64,000 nt of DNA from Algorimicrobium algoritergicola (GTDB lineage Bacteria > Bacteroidota > Bacteroidia > Flavobacteriales > Flavobacteriaceae): the NCBI RefSeq assembly GCF_008086165.1, contig NZ_VSKL01000006.1, forward strand, positions 186,001 to 250,000, in the 5' to 3' direction. The translations under genes were made by a program, and so were the position numbers. Below the pieces are notes generated by a model that was not told the origin of the DNA, did not search any database, and worked only from the letters and a program-made list of their open reading frames with translations. Shown piece by piece: positions 26,014 through 34,032 of this stretch; the first letter of the stretch is position 1, and every line of letters begins with the position of its first letter.

Positions 26014-26715
26014 TTAACCTATGTTTAACACATCTTTCATGGTGTAAACACCTGTTTTATCTTGTAGCCATTCAGCGGCTATAACAGCGCCTAGCGCAAA
26101 ACCTTCGCGACTATGGGCTTCGTGTTCAATAGTGATGGTATCTGTATTGCTAGTATAGGAAACGGCATGGGTTCCAGAAACATCATCAAGGCGTTTGGCT
26201 GAAATGGGTATGGTATTTTCTTTTTGGGAAAGCAGGCTCCAATCTGTATAGGAATCGTGCTCTGAAATGATAGACTCTGCTAATGAAATAGCCGTTCCAC
26301 TTGGCGCATCCAGTTTTTGAGTATGATGGATTTCTTCTAAAGAAACTTTGTAAGACTCAATTTTCGACATCATTTTGGCTAGTTGTTTATTTAGTTCAAA
26401 AAAGATGTTGACACCCAAACTAAAATTTGACGCATAAATAAAAGCACCATTTTCTTCTTCGCAAAGTGCTTTTGCTTTCTTGAAATTGTCCAACCAACCG
26501 GTAGTTCCAGAAATAACCGGAACACCATGCTTAAAACATTTTATGATATTAAAAAAAGCAGCATTGGGAACACTAAAATCGATAGCAACATCTGCTTCAG
26601 TGATATCATAACCTTCTTCATCGTTGGTTTTAATAACAATAGTATGGCCACGTTCAATAGCTATTTTTTCAATGGTTTTACCCATTTTACCATATCCTAA
26701 AAGTGCAATTTTCAT
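26014..26715 (-). CDS. dapB: 4-hydroxy-tetrahydrodipicolinate reductase
   Basis: This 233-residue enzyme reduces the DapA product with NAD(P)H in lysine and meso-diaminopimelate synthesis. The nucleotide-binding start is MKIALLGYGKMGKTIEKIA, VISGTTGW and YASNFSLGVN follow, and the substrate site EIHHTQKLDAPSGTA (with the catalytic His pair and Lys) is intact. Length is slightly short but normal for Bacteroidota. It starts two bases after the DUF5683 gene. Confidence 0.95.
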   Translation of the reverse strand: MKIALLGYGKMGKTIEKIAIERGHTIVIKTNDEEGYDITEADVAIDFSVPNAAFFNIIKCFKHGVPVISGTTGWLDNFKKAKALCEEENGAFIYASNFSLGVNIFFELNKQLAKMMSKIESYKVSLEEIHHTQKLDAPSGTAISLAESIISEHDSYTDWSLLSQKENTIPISAKRLDDVSGTHAVSYTSNTDTITIEHEAHSREGFALGAVIAAEWLQDKTGVYTMKDVLNIG

Positions 26716-26717
26716 GC

Positions 26718-27320
26718 TTAAAATTTAAAATTAACAGTAATCCCTAAATCACCTGTATTATCAAATTCATTAATTTTATAATGAGGTGCTAGAGATAGGT
26801 TATCATCTACATTATACTGCAGTAAATGCGCATCCACATTGGCATCAATAATATTTAAGGCGTAAATAGCAATGGTAACCAGAAGTGAAATTTCTCTATT
26901 CCTGCTCAATGTTTTTTGAGCTTCACGTAAGCCATCATCATTAATGGTTCCGTAAAATTCATCGTCTGTAAAACCAGCTAATCGCCTTTTGTATGCACTT
27001 CTGTAGCGTTTGTATTCTTTATTATTATCTAAATAAAAATACATGCCAATTCCTAAACCAGCATAAACAACAGGAATTTTCCAATATTTTTTATTGTAGG
27101 CTTGACCTAATCCTGGTAGTACAGCAGAATAAAAAGCGGCACGAGCAGGTGCTAACGGATCAATAGGATCTGAAACAATATTATTAGCTTCTACTTGTAG
27201 TTCTTCTAGTGTTTCTGTTTTGACTTCTTCCTTGTCTTCAGAATTTTTATCTTCTTGAGCCCACGTATTACTACAAAAAGCCAAGATAATAATAAGCACT
27301 ATGGCATATTTATTCAGCAC
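26718..27320 (-). CDS. DUF5683-family exported/membrane protein
   Basis: The 200-residue product has a signal peptide (MLNKYAIVLIIILAFCSNTWA), an acidic linker (QEDKNSEDKEEVKTE) and a domain with RAAFYSAVLPGLGQAYNKKYWKIP, the signature of DUF5683 proteins. Two further hydrophobic segments (VVYAGLGIGMYFYL, ISLLVTIAIYALNIIDANVDA) are present. Function is unknown. In this phylum the gene is regularly found between parAB and dapB-lepB, as here; its start overlaps parB by 11 bases. Confidence 0.85.
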   Translation of the reverse strand: MLNKYAIVLIIILAFCSNTWAQEDKNSEDKEEVKTETLEELQVEANNIVSDPIDPLAPARAAFYSAVLPGLGQAYNKKYWKIPVVYAGLGIGMYFYLDNNKEYKRYRSAYKRRLAGFTDDEFYGTINDDGLREAQKTLSRNREISLLVTIAIYALNIIDANVDAHLLQYNVDDNLSLAPHYKINEFDNTGDLGITVNFKF

Positions 27321-28212
27321 GTTTTACCAATTTTAAAATACGATTAAAGTCTTCTTCCGAATGAAAAGGAATAGAAATATTACCTTTTCCATTTTTTGAT
27401 ACTTTAACGTTGATTTTATGACCAAAGTATTCAGAAAAATCTTTGATACCCGTTTTTACAAATTTAGGAAGTTCTTCTGGTTCTTTTGGTGTTTTTAACG
27501 TTTTATCTGATTGAAAGTCACGGACTAATGTTTCCGTATCTCGAACAGATAATTTATTGGTAATTATCTTCTCATAAATATCTAATTGGAGACTTTGATC
27601 TTCAATGGTTATGATGGCACGACCATGACCCATAGAGATAAAACCGTCTCGCATACCTGTCTGGATAATGGGATCTAGTTTTAATAGGCGTAAATAGTTG
27701 GCAATAGTTGAGCGTTTTTTACCAACACGATCACTCATTTGTTCTTGCGTTAGATTAATTTCGTCAATTAATCGTTGGTAGGATAATGCAATTTCAATAG
27801 GATCTAAATCTTGACGTTGAATGTTTTCAACCAAAGCCATTTCAAGCGATTCTTGATCATTTGCAATCCGAATATAAGCTGGAATGGTTGTTAAACCAAT
27901 CAGTTTTGACGCTCTAAAACGACGCTCACCAGAAACCAATTGAAAGGTATTAAAGTCTAATTTTCTAACCGTAATAGGTTGAATAACCCCTAATTCTTTA
28001 ATAGAAGAAGCTAATTCACGTAAAGTTTCTTCGTTAAAATTAGTACGTGGTTGAAACGGATTAATATCAATAGAATCAATGTCAAGTTCTACAATACTAC
28101 CAATAACTTGGTCTGCATTTTTATCTTGACTCGTTTTTATATCGTTCGAAGGATCTTTTAGCAATGCTGATAATCCTCTACCTAAAGCTTGTTTTTTGGT
28201 TGCCTTCGCCAT
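27310..28212 (-). CDS. parB: Chromosome-partitioning protein ParB
   Basis: The protein has 300 residues. KQALGRGLSALLKD starts it, typical for chromosomal ParB (the ParA-stimulating N terminus). The CTPase/ParB domain has IDINPFQPRTNF, ELGVIQPITVRK and SGERRFRASKLIG. The helix-turn-helix follows with LTQEQMSDRVGKKRSTIANY. A C-terminal dimerisation segment ends the protein. ParB loads on parS, spreads by CTP-dependent sliding and recruits SMC. It lies three bases after parA. I did not find a clear parS near the genes. Confidence 0.96.
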   Translation of the reverse strand: MAKATKKQALGRGLSALLKDPSNDIKTSQDKNADQVIGSIVELDIDSIDINPFQPRTNFNEETLRELASSIKELGVIQPITVRKLDFNTFQLVSGERRFRASKLIGLTTIPAYIRIANDQESLEMALVENIQRQDLDPIEIALSYQRLIDEINLTQEQMSDRVGKKRSTIANYLRLLKLDPIIQTGMRDGFISMGHGRAIITIEDQSLQLDIYEKIITNKLSVRDTETLVRDFQSDKTLKTPKEPEELPKFVKTGIKDFSEYFGHKINVKVSKNGKGNISIPFHSEEDFNRILKLVKRAE

Positions 28213-28215
28213 GTT

Positions 28216-28980
28216 TTAGGAGTTTTTATTAATAATTTCTTTTGCCAAACTTAAGTAATTTGTGGCACCTTTGCTTGACGCATCATAGTTAATGATACTT
28301 TCACCATAACTAGGTGCTTCACTTAAACGTACATTTCGTTGAATAATGGTTTGGAAAACCATATCGTTAAAATGTTTTTGAACTTCTTCAACCACTTGGT
28401 TTGATAAGCGTAAACGTGAATCGTACATCGTTAATAGTAAACCTTCAATATCCAATTCAGGATTATGAATTTTTTGCACACTTTTAATGGTGTTCAAAAG
28501 TTTACCAAGTCCTTCTAAAGCAAAATATTCACATTGAATAGGAATAATTACAGCATGAGCAGCCGTTAAAGCGTTTAAAGTCAGTAGGCCTAAAGAAGGT
28601 GCGCAATCTATTAATATAAAGTCGTAGTCATCAACAATGTCGCCTAATGCTTTTTTAAGCATGTATTCGCGTTCGTCTTTATCTACTAACTCAATTTCTA
28701 TAGCAACAAGATCTATATGTGCTGGAATAATATCCAGGTTTGGCGTGTCGGTTTTGATAATGGCTTCTCTGGCACTATTAGAATGCTCAAGAAGTTGGTA
28801 GGTTCCAATCTCGACAGTTTCAACATCAATACCCAATCCAGACGTTGCGTTAGCTTGTGGATCGGCATCTATAAGGAGTACTTTTTTTTCAAGTACGCCT
28901 AGGGAAGCAGCTAAATTTATGGAGGTTGTTGTTTTTCCAACACCACCTTTTTGATTAGCTATAGCTATTATTTTACCCAT
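28216..28980 (-). CDS. parA: Chromosome-partitioning ATPase ParA (Soj)
   Basis: This 254-residue deviant-Walker ATPase starts MGKIIAIANQKGGVGKTTTS, with the signature lysine before GVGKTT. DADPQANATSG and FILIDCAPSLGLLTLNALTAA complete the nucleotide site. No N-terminal helix-turn-helix is present, as expected for chromosomal (type Ia-short) ParA. It forms an ATP-dependent gradient on the nucleoid and moves ParB-parS complexes. It heads the leftward run parA-parB-DUF5683-dapB-lepB-wbqC and is divergent from nirK across 266 bases. Confidence 0.96.
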   Translation of the reverse strand: MGKIIAIANQKGGVGKTTTSINLAASLGVLEKKVLLIDADPQANATSGLGIDVETVEIGTYQLLEHSNSAREAIIKTDTPNLDIIPAHIDLVAIEIELVDKDEREYMLKKALGDIVDDYDFILIDCAPSLGLLTLNALTAAHAVIIPIQCEYFALEGLGKLLNTIKSVQKIHNPELDIEGLLLTMYDSRLRLSNQVVEEVQKHFNDMVFQTIIQRNVRLSEAPSYGESIINYDASSKGATNYLSLAKEIINKNS

Positions 28981-29140
28981 TAATTGATTTGGTTTAATTA
29001 CGCGTAAAAATACAATTATTTGTGGGTTTAGAAAATGGAAGTTGTTAACAAACGTTAAACACTGGACGTTTTTTTTAATAGAGCTGATTTTAATTGGTTT
29101 AGCCTGTTTTTTTGTTATTTTAACTCAAAATTAAGAAAAC

Positions 29141-29152
29141 TGATAATTATCA
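29141..29152 (+). promoter_or_regulatory. FNR/CRP-family-like palindrome upstream of nirK
   Basis: TGATAATTATCA is a perfect 12-base palindrome matching the core of FNR/DNR-type sites (TTGAT-N4-ATCAA). Its centre is about 41.5 bases before the inferred nirK transcription start near 29188, the normal position of a class II activator. No -33 TTG is found, consistent with activator dependence. Confidence 0.6.
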
Positions 29153-29175
29153 TAAAACAAACTTGGTTTGATGAT

Positions 29176-29183
29176 TACATTTG
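29176..29183 (+). promoter_or_regulatory. -7 promoter element of nirK (TACATTTG)
   Basis: TACATTTG matches TAnnTTTG. The ATG of nirK is 63 bases downstream. The upstream -33 element is absent and replaced in position by the FNR-like palindrome. Confidence 0.55.
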
Positions 29184-29194
29184 TTACACAATTA

Positions 29195-29208
29195 GGATGG
29201 ATTCATCC
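29195..29208 (+). promoter_or_regulatory. Candidate Rrf2/NsrR-type operator downstream of the nirK start site
   Basis: GGATGGATTCATCC is an imperfect palindrome (GGATG...CATCC) that matches 11 of 14 positions of the perfect GGATAAATTTATCC site upstream of ric. It sits just after the predicted transcription start, where a bound repressor would block elongation or open-complex formation. Confidence 0.5.
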
Positions 29209-29246
29209 GAGTTGATTTTTTAAACACTAATTAATTATTTAAAACT

Positions 29247-30710
29247 ATGAAAACAAACAAAACTAAAAAACCTGTTTACCCAATGCTATTATCGTTGGCT
29301 TTTGCTATATTTTTTATAGGTTGTATGGACAAAGAAAAAACAACGTATGAAAATTCTGAAGATATTCCAGCGGGTCAAGAAATGATGGCAGAATTGACAT
29401 CACCACCTCATGTACCAACACCAATTGGCAGAAGAAAAGCGAAAAAGCTCAAAGTTAATATGGAAATCCTTGAGCAAGAAGGTGAGTTAACAGATGGCGT
29501 TAGATACAATTATTGGACTTTTGGAGGCTCTGTGCCAGGAAGTTTTATTAGAACACGAGTAGGTGATGAAGTGGAGTTTACATTATCTAATCACCCAGAC
29601 AATAAACTACCTCATAATATTGATTTACATGCTGTAACGGGACCTGGAGGAGGAGCAGAGTCTTCTTTCGTGGCACCAGGTTTTGAAAAGACGTTTTCTT
29701 TTAAAACGTTGAACCCAGGACTATTTGTTTATCATTGTGCTACAGCACCTGTAGGAATGCACATTGCAAATGGTATGTATGGTCTAATTTTGGTTGAACC
29801 AGAAGGCGGTTTACCACCAGTAGATAAAGAGTATTATATCATGCAAGGTGATTTCTATACCAAAGGAAAAAATGGTGAAAGAGGATTACAACCTTTTGAT
29901 ATGCAAAAAGCTGTTGATGAAAATGCCGATTATGTTGTGTTTAACGGAAGTGTTGATGGTTTAACAGGTGATAACGCTATTACAGCTCAAGTAGGAGAAA
30001 CCGTAAGGCTTTATGTTGGTAATGGTGGACCAAACCTAGTATCATCATTCCACGTTATTGGAGAAATATTTGATAAAGTATATGTTGAAGGTGGCGGCTT
30101 AATTAATGAAAATATACAAACAACTCTTATTCCAGCTGGTGGAGCTGCTATTGTAGAATTCCGTGTAGATGTACCTGGATCACTTGTTTTAGTAGATCAC
30201 TCTATTTTTAGAGCGTTTAATAAAGGTGCTTTAGGAATTCTGAATGTTGAAGGTGAAAAGAATAAGAAAATTTATTCAGGTGAAATTCGTGAAGGTATTT
30301 ATTTACCAGAAGGTCCTGGTATTCAAAGTATGCCTACAACAGATGAAATTGTAGAATCGGAAATTCCAGCAAAATCATTTGAAGAGCAAATGGAATTTGG
30401 TAAGCAAATATATATGCAAACGTGTTTTGCTTGTCACCAAGGCGAAGGTCAAGGTATTCCTAATGCGTTTCCTCCATTGGCGAAATCAGATTACTTAAAT
30501 GCTGATGTAAATCGTGCAATTAGTGCTGTAGTGAATGGCTTAAGTGGTGAGATAACTGTAAACGGAAATACATATAATAGTGTTATGACTAGACAGATGA
30601 TTTCTTCTGAAGAGGTTGCCAATGTATTAACCTACGTTTATAATAGTTGGGGTAACAATAAAGAGGTTGTTACAACAGAAATGGTAAATAAAGTAAAGAA
30701 TAAAAAATAA
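29247..30710 (+). CDS. nirK: Copper-containing nitrite reductase with C-terminal cytochrome c domain
   Basis: NirK reduces nitrite to nitric oxide. The 487-residue protein has a lipoprotein-type signal (FAIFFIGC). Two cupredoxin domains follow. Type 1 copper ligands are visible in YHCATAPVGMHIANGMYG (C164, H172, M177), with H163 a type 2 ligand; LPHNIDLHAVTGPGGGAE carries further ligands and the catalytic Asp region, and LVDHSIFRAFNKGALG the third type 2 histidine. From about residue 380 a class I cytochrome c domain is fused, with CFACH (C393, C396, H397) and an axial methionine probably in NSVMTRQM. Such NirK-cyt c fusions receive electrons directly from the quinone/cytochrome chain. It is followed by genes for an FGE-fold protein, an SCO protein and a porin. 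Confidence 0.95.
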   Translation: MKTNKTKKPVYPMLLSLAFAIFFIGCMDKEKTTYENSEDIPAGQEMMAELTSPPHVPTPIGRRKAKKLKVNMEILEQEGELTDGVRYNYWTFGGSVPGSFIRTRVGDEVEFTLSNHPDNKLPHNIDLHAVTGPGGGAESSFVAPGFEKTFSFKTLNPGLFVYHCATAPVGMHIANGMYGLILVEPEGGLPPVDKEYYIMQGDFYTKGKNGERGLQPFDMQKAVDENADYVVFNGSVDGLTGDNAITAQVGETVRLYVGNGGPNLVSSFHVIGEIFDKVYVEGGGLINENIQTTLIPAGGAAIVEFRVDVPGSLVLVDHSIFRAFNKGALGILNVEGEKNKKIYSGEIREGIYLPEGPGIQSMPTTDEIVESEIPAKSFEEQMEFGKQIYMQTCFACHQGEGQGIPNAFPPLAKSDYLNADVNRAISAVVNGLSGEITVNGNTYNSVMTRQMISSEEVANVLTYVYNSWGNNKEVVTTEMVNKVKNKK

Positions 30711-30716
30711 TTAATT

Positions 30717-31493
30717 ATGAAAACCAGAGTCTTTAGCTTGCTTTTAATGTGTTTAGTGTTTCAATCTATTATGTTTGGGCAAGCTAAAGATATGGTTCTT
30801 ATAGAAGGAAGTCGCTATTTACCATTGTATGGTCGTGACTCAACAGTAGTTGCTGTCAACGATTTTAAAATGGATATGTATCCCGTTAGTATTAAGGACT
30901 ATGAAGCGTTTTTAAACGATAATCTAAAATGGCGAAAGTCGCAAGTAAAAGGATTATTTGCAGACAAAAGCTACTTGACTAATTGGGAATCAGATTTAAA
31001 AATGAATGATTTTGTTAATCCCAACAGCCCAATTACAAATGTATCATGGTTTGCCGCAAAAGCCTATTGCGAATGTCAAGACAAACGATTACCAACTGTA
31101 GATGAATGGGAATATGCTGCTATGGCTGATGAAACCACCAAAGACGCCAGAGTTAAACCCGAATATAACGCACGAATTTTAGCTTGGTATGAAGCACCTC
31201 GTAAAGAATATATTATTGGTGAAAGTCCAAAAAACATTTGGGGAGTTTATGATTTACATGGTTTGGTTTGGGAGTGGACTCTAGATTTTAATTCGGTGTT
31301 AATTACTGGAGAATCTAGAAAAGATAGTGATACCGATAGTAATTTGTTTTGCGGTAGTGCTTCCATAAATGCAACCGACTTAATGAATTATGCCGCCTTT
31401 ATGCGTTATGCAATAAGAGGAAGTTTACAAGCAAAGAACTCAATGAAAAACCTAGGTTTTCGTTGTGTACAAGATGTCGAAAAATTGAAATAA
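30717..31493 (+). CDS. FGE/SUMF1-fold exported protein co-located with nirK
   Basis: This 258-residue protein has a signal peptide (MKTRVFSLLLMCLVFQSIMFG) and the formylglycine-generating-enzyme fold: MYPVSIKDYEAFL, ITNVSWFAAKAYCECQDKRLPTVDEWEYAA, DLHGLVWEWTLDF and a terminal NLGFRCVQD. In true FGE two active-site cysteines lie near the end; here one cysteine (LFCGSAS) is in about the right place and the second is missing, so sulfatase activation is unlikely. Related proteins are found beside nirK or nosZ in Bacteroidota, where a role in reductase maturation has been suggested by position only. It starts six bases after nirK. Confidence 0.82.
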   Translation: MKTRVFSLLLMCLVFQSIMFGQAKDMVLIEGSRYLPLYGRDSTVVAVNDFKMDMYPVSIKDYEAFLNDNLKWRKSQVKGLFADKSYLTNWESDLKMNDFVNPNSPITNVSWFAAKAYCECQDKRLPTVDEWEYAAMADETTKDARVKPEYNARILAWYEAPRKEYIIGESPKNIWGVYDLHGLVWEWTLDFNSVLITGESRKDSDTDSNLFCGSASINATDLMNYAAFMRYAIRGSLQAKNSMKNLGFRCVQDVEKLK

Positions 31494-31494
31494 A

Positions 31495-32211
31495 ATGAAA
31501 ACACTAAAATATATAATTGTTGTTTTGCTAACCGTTGTTGCATTTCAAAGTTGTAATTCCGATAAGAAAAGCACCGATCAACTGACTGAAGTTTATCAGT
31601 GTCCTATGCAATGTGAAGGCGATAAAACCTATGATAAAAACGTTGGTTGTCCTATTTGTAAAATGGATTTACAGCTAGTTGAGGACAAAGTATCAAAAAC
31701 GGAAGCTACTGGAGAGATTTCAGATGAATCTATTTTCAACCTGACTAGTAAATGGAATACGGAAGAAGGTACAGAAATTCAGCTTGAAGATTTAAAAGGA
31801 AAAACCCTGGTCATGGTCATGATTTATACGTCTTGTAAAGCTGCTTGTCCAAGATTGGTAGCAGATATGCGGAATATTGAAGCACAAATCCCTAAAGAGC
31901 GTTTGGAGGATCTTCAATTTATATTAGTAAGTATAGACCCTACAATCGATACACCAGAACGCTTAAAAGATTTTGCCATAGAAAACGCTGTGGATGCTGA
32001 ACATTGGACATTTTTACAAGGTACAGAAAGTGGTGTAAGAGAGTTTGCCAATGTCCTATCTGTAAAGTATAAGGAGATTTCACCTATAGATTTTTCGCAC
32101 TCCAATATCATTTCTGTGTTTAATGCTCAAGGCGAATTAATGCATCAGCAAGAAGGTTTGGGAGTAGATAATAAAGAAACTATTGCAACTATTTTAGAAT
32201 TAACACCATAA
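31495..32211 (+). CDS. SCO1/SenC copper chaperone fused to an N-terminal heavy-metal-binding domain
   Basis: The product has 238 residues and a lipobox (VVAFQSC). Residues 30-65 are a small Cys-rich domain, YQCPMQCEGDKTYDKN then VGCPICKMDLQLV, like the heavy-metal-binding domain found at the front of CusB-type proteins. The SCO thioredoxin-fold domain follows with TSCKAACPRLVADMR (C114 and C118, the copper CxxxC) and the ligand histidine in DFSHSNIISVF. SCO proteins insert copper into the CuA site of oxidases or supply other periplasmic copper enzymes; here NirK two genes upstream is the obvious client. It starts one base after the previous stop. Confidence 0.9.
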   Translation: MKTLKYIIVVLLTVVAFQSCNSDKKSTDQLTEVYQCPMQCEGDKTYDKNVGCPICKMDLQLVEDKVSKTEATGEISDESIFNLTSKWNTEEGTEIQLEDLKGKTLVMVMIYTSCKAACPRLVADMRNIEAQIPKERLEDLQFILVSIDPTIDTPERLKDFAIENAVDAEHWTFLQGTESGVREFANVLSVKYKEISPIDFSHSNIISVFNAQGELMHQQEGLGVDNKETIATILELTP

Positions 32212-32225
32212 CATAAAGATCCTCA

Positions 32226-32245
32226 TGCATGCAAATTGGCATGCG
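32226..32245 (+). other. Inverted repeat between the SCO gene and the porin gene
   Basis: TGCATGC and GCATGCG surround AAATTG, about 15 bases after the SCO stop. It lacks a T run, so it is more likely an mRNA processing or stability hairpin than a terminator; the porin gene start follows 20 bases later. Confidence 0.35.
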
Positions 32246-32264
32246 AAAGTAAACTAATAATATC

Positions 32265-33530
32265 ATGAAAAAACTACTAATTATCATGCTCTTCGGAGTC
32301 ATGAGCCAGACCCTTTTTGCCCAAAATTTCGAAATTTCAGCAGAAATTAGGCCACGTTTTGAATATCGTAATGGATATAAAACGCTGACAGTAGATTCAT
32401 TGGATGCGGCTTCGTTTGTATCCCAGCGTACCCGACTAAATTTGGGATATGGGAGTGAAAAAATTAATGTGTATTTAAGCATTCAAGATGTTCGTGTTTG
32501 GGGAGATGTTCCTACTTTAAATACAACAGATGCTAATGGCACATCCATTCATGAAGCTTGGGCAGAATTATTATTAACGCCTGAATTTACTTTAAAACTG
32601 GGTCGTCAAGAAATTTCTTATGACGATCAACGGATTTTTGGAGCCGTAGGTTGGGCACAACAAGCAAGAAGTCACGACGCTTTATTAGCTATTTATAAAC
32701 CTAATACCAATAATCATTTTGAATTGGGTTTAGCACTAAATGCGACTTCTGAAAGTCTTTTTGAAACCAATTACGCTTTAAACAATTACAAATCTTTACA
32801 ATATATTTGGTATCACACGAAATTGTCACCTGTTGATTTAAGTTTTTTAGCACTTAATAACGGATTAGCTTTTATAAAAAATGGGAAGCAAGAAGTAGAT
32901 TACAACCAAACATTTGGTGCGTATGCTAAATTGGCTAAAAGTCCATTTAACGCAGAAGCATCCCTATATTTTCAGACGGGAAAAATTGCTGACCAACCAG
33001 TTCGAGCTTACAACGCATCTATTAATGGATCTTACACTTTTAAAAACGGTTTAAAACCAGGACTAGGAGTGGAATATCTTTCAGGAACCGATATGGATAC
33101 TACAAATTCTGATATCAATTCCTTTAATCCTTGGTATGGAACAAATCATAAATTTAATGGATGGATGGATTATTTTTACGTCGGAAATCACATCAATTCC
33201 GTTGGGTTGGTTGATGTTTACGCCAATATAACCTATACTAAAAACAAATTTTCAGTTTCTGTTATTCCGCATATGTTTTCGTCTGCGGCAACAGTAACTA
33301 ATTCATTAAACGAAGATATGGATGCTTATCTAGGAACAGAAATAGATTTAGCATTAACCTATAAATGGACTAAAGACGTGAGTTTTCAAGCAGGGTATTC
33401 GCAAATGTTTGCAACAGAAACCATGGCCGTTTTAAAAGGTGGAAATGCCAATGCAACAACTAATTGGGCTTGGGCTATGATTACCATAAAACCTAGTTTA
33501 TTTAAAACAAGTTTTAAGATTAACGAATAG
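32265..33530 (+). CDS. Outer-membrane porin, alginate-export (AlgE)-like family
   Basis: This 421-residue protein has a signal peptide (MKKLLIIMLFGVMSQTLFA) and a beta-rich body with alternating polar and hydrophobic residues. Early segments such as SAEIRPRFEYRNGYKTL, SQRTRLNLGYGSEKINVYLS and LKLGRQEISYDDQRIFG are typical of the alginate-export domain family. It probably forms an outer-membrane channel of about 16-18 strands. As the last gene after nirK-FGE-SCO it could admit nitrite or copper, but its solute is unknown; the family is widespread and often not specific for alginate. Confidence 0.82.
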   Translation: MKKLLIIMLFGVMSQTLFAQNFEISAEIRPRFEYRNGYKTLTVDSLDAASFVSQRTRLNLGYGSEKINVYLSIQDVRVWGDVPTLNTTDANGTSIHEAWAELLLTPEFTLKLGRQEISYDDQRIFGAVGWAQQARSHDALLAIYKPNTNNHFELGLALNATSESLFETNYALNNYKSLQYIWYHTKLSPVDLSFLALNNGLAFIKNGKQEVDYNQTFGAYAKLAKSPFNAEASLYFQTGKIADQPVRAYNASINGSYTFKNGLKPGLGVEYLSGTDMDTTNSDINSFNPWYGTNHKFNGWMDYFYVGNHINSVGLVDVYANITYTKNKFSVSVIPHMFSSAATVTNSLNEDMDAYLGTEIDLALTYKWTKDVSFQAGYSQMFATETMAVLKGGNANATTNWAWAMITIKPSLFKTSFKINE

Positions 33531-33570
33531 CAGCACTATGTTCGGATACTAGTTTTTGTTGCCTATTCGT

Positions 33571-34032
33571 TTATTTCCAAAATTCATCAGTTATGTTATC
33601 TTCAAAAGATTCTGGCTGGTGAATTTTTGCTATATGCTGAAGTTGTTCTTCAGTTGCTACTTTCTGTATTTCAGGGAATAAGATACGCTCTTCAAAACGA
33701 ATGTGCTGTTCCAATTCTTCTTCAATTTTACTCAATGATTTGTCTAAACTGGTATCTTCTGCAAATAAGCGTTTTAAGCGTCTATGATCTGCAAGCGCTT
33801 TTTTTACCAACTCATTTTGAGAATCTAAAATGGAAAAAATTTTAGCTTCCTCTAATTCAAAATGTGGAATTAAATGATGTTCAAAAAACCAATCTGCATA
33901 GGTTTTCATACGTTCTACTGAAACGTTTTTACTGAAACCTGACCTGATTTTCCATGATAATAACAAGCCATGATGATGCTCACGACTTAATGGTTGCAAT
34001 GCTTTATGACGTTTAAGTGGTTTGGGTTCCAT
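33571..34032 (-). CDS. Hemerythrin-domain protein
   Basis: The product has 153 residues with no signal peptide. It carries the HHE four-helix motifs: SREHHHGLLLSWKIR, ADWFFEHHLIPHFELEEAKIF and LEQHIRFEERILFPEIQ, enough ligands for a di-iron centre. Such proteins bind O2 or NO or act as di-iron sensors. Its start overlaps the end of the upstream membrane-protein gene by 20 bases, so the two are very likely co-expressed, and Ric and an Rrf2 regulator lie further upstream. A role in NO handling is inferred from this context. Confidence 0.88.
   Translation of the reverse strand: MEPKPLKRHKALQPLSREHHHGLLLSWKIRSGFSKNVSVERMKTYADWFFEHHLIPHFELEEAKIFSILDSQNELVKKALADHRRLKRLFAEDTSLDKSLSKIEEELEQHIRFEERILFPEIQKVATEEQLQHIAKIHQPESFEDNITDEFWK

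Noticed and set aside
27310-28980. parS site next to parAB
   Set aside because: No palindrome of the TGTTTCACGTGAAACA type was found in or near the genes; it probably lies elsewhere near the origin.
30717-31493. Sulfatase maturation enzyme
   Set aside because: The second active-site cysteine is missing and no sulfatase gene is nearby; only the fold is supported.
33520-33573. Shared terminator between the porin and hemerythrin genes
   Set aside because: AACGAATAG and CTATTCGTT can pair across 32 bases, but the arms overlap both stop codons and no clear T run follows; too weak to call.
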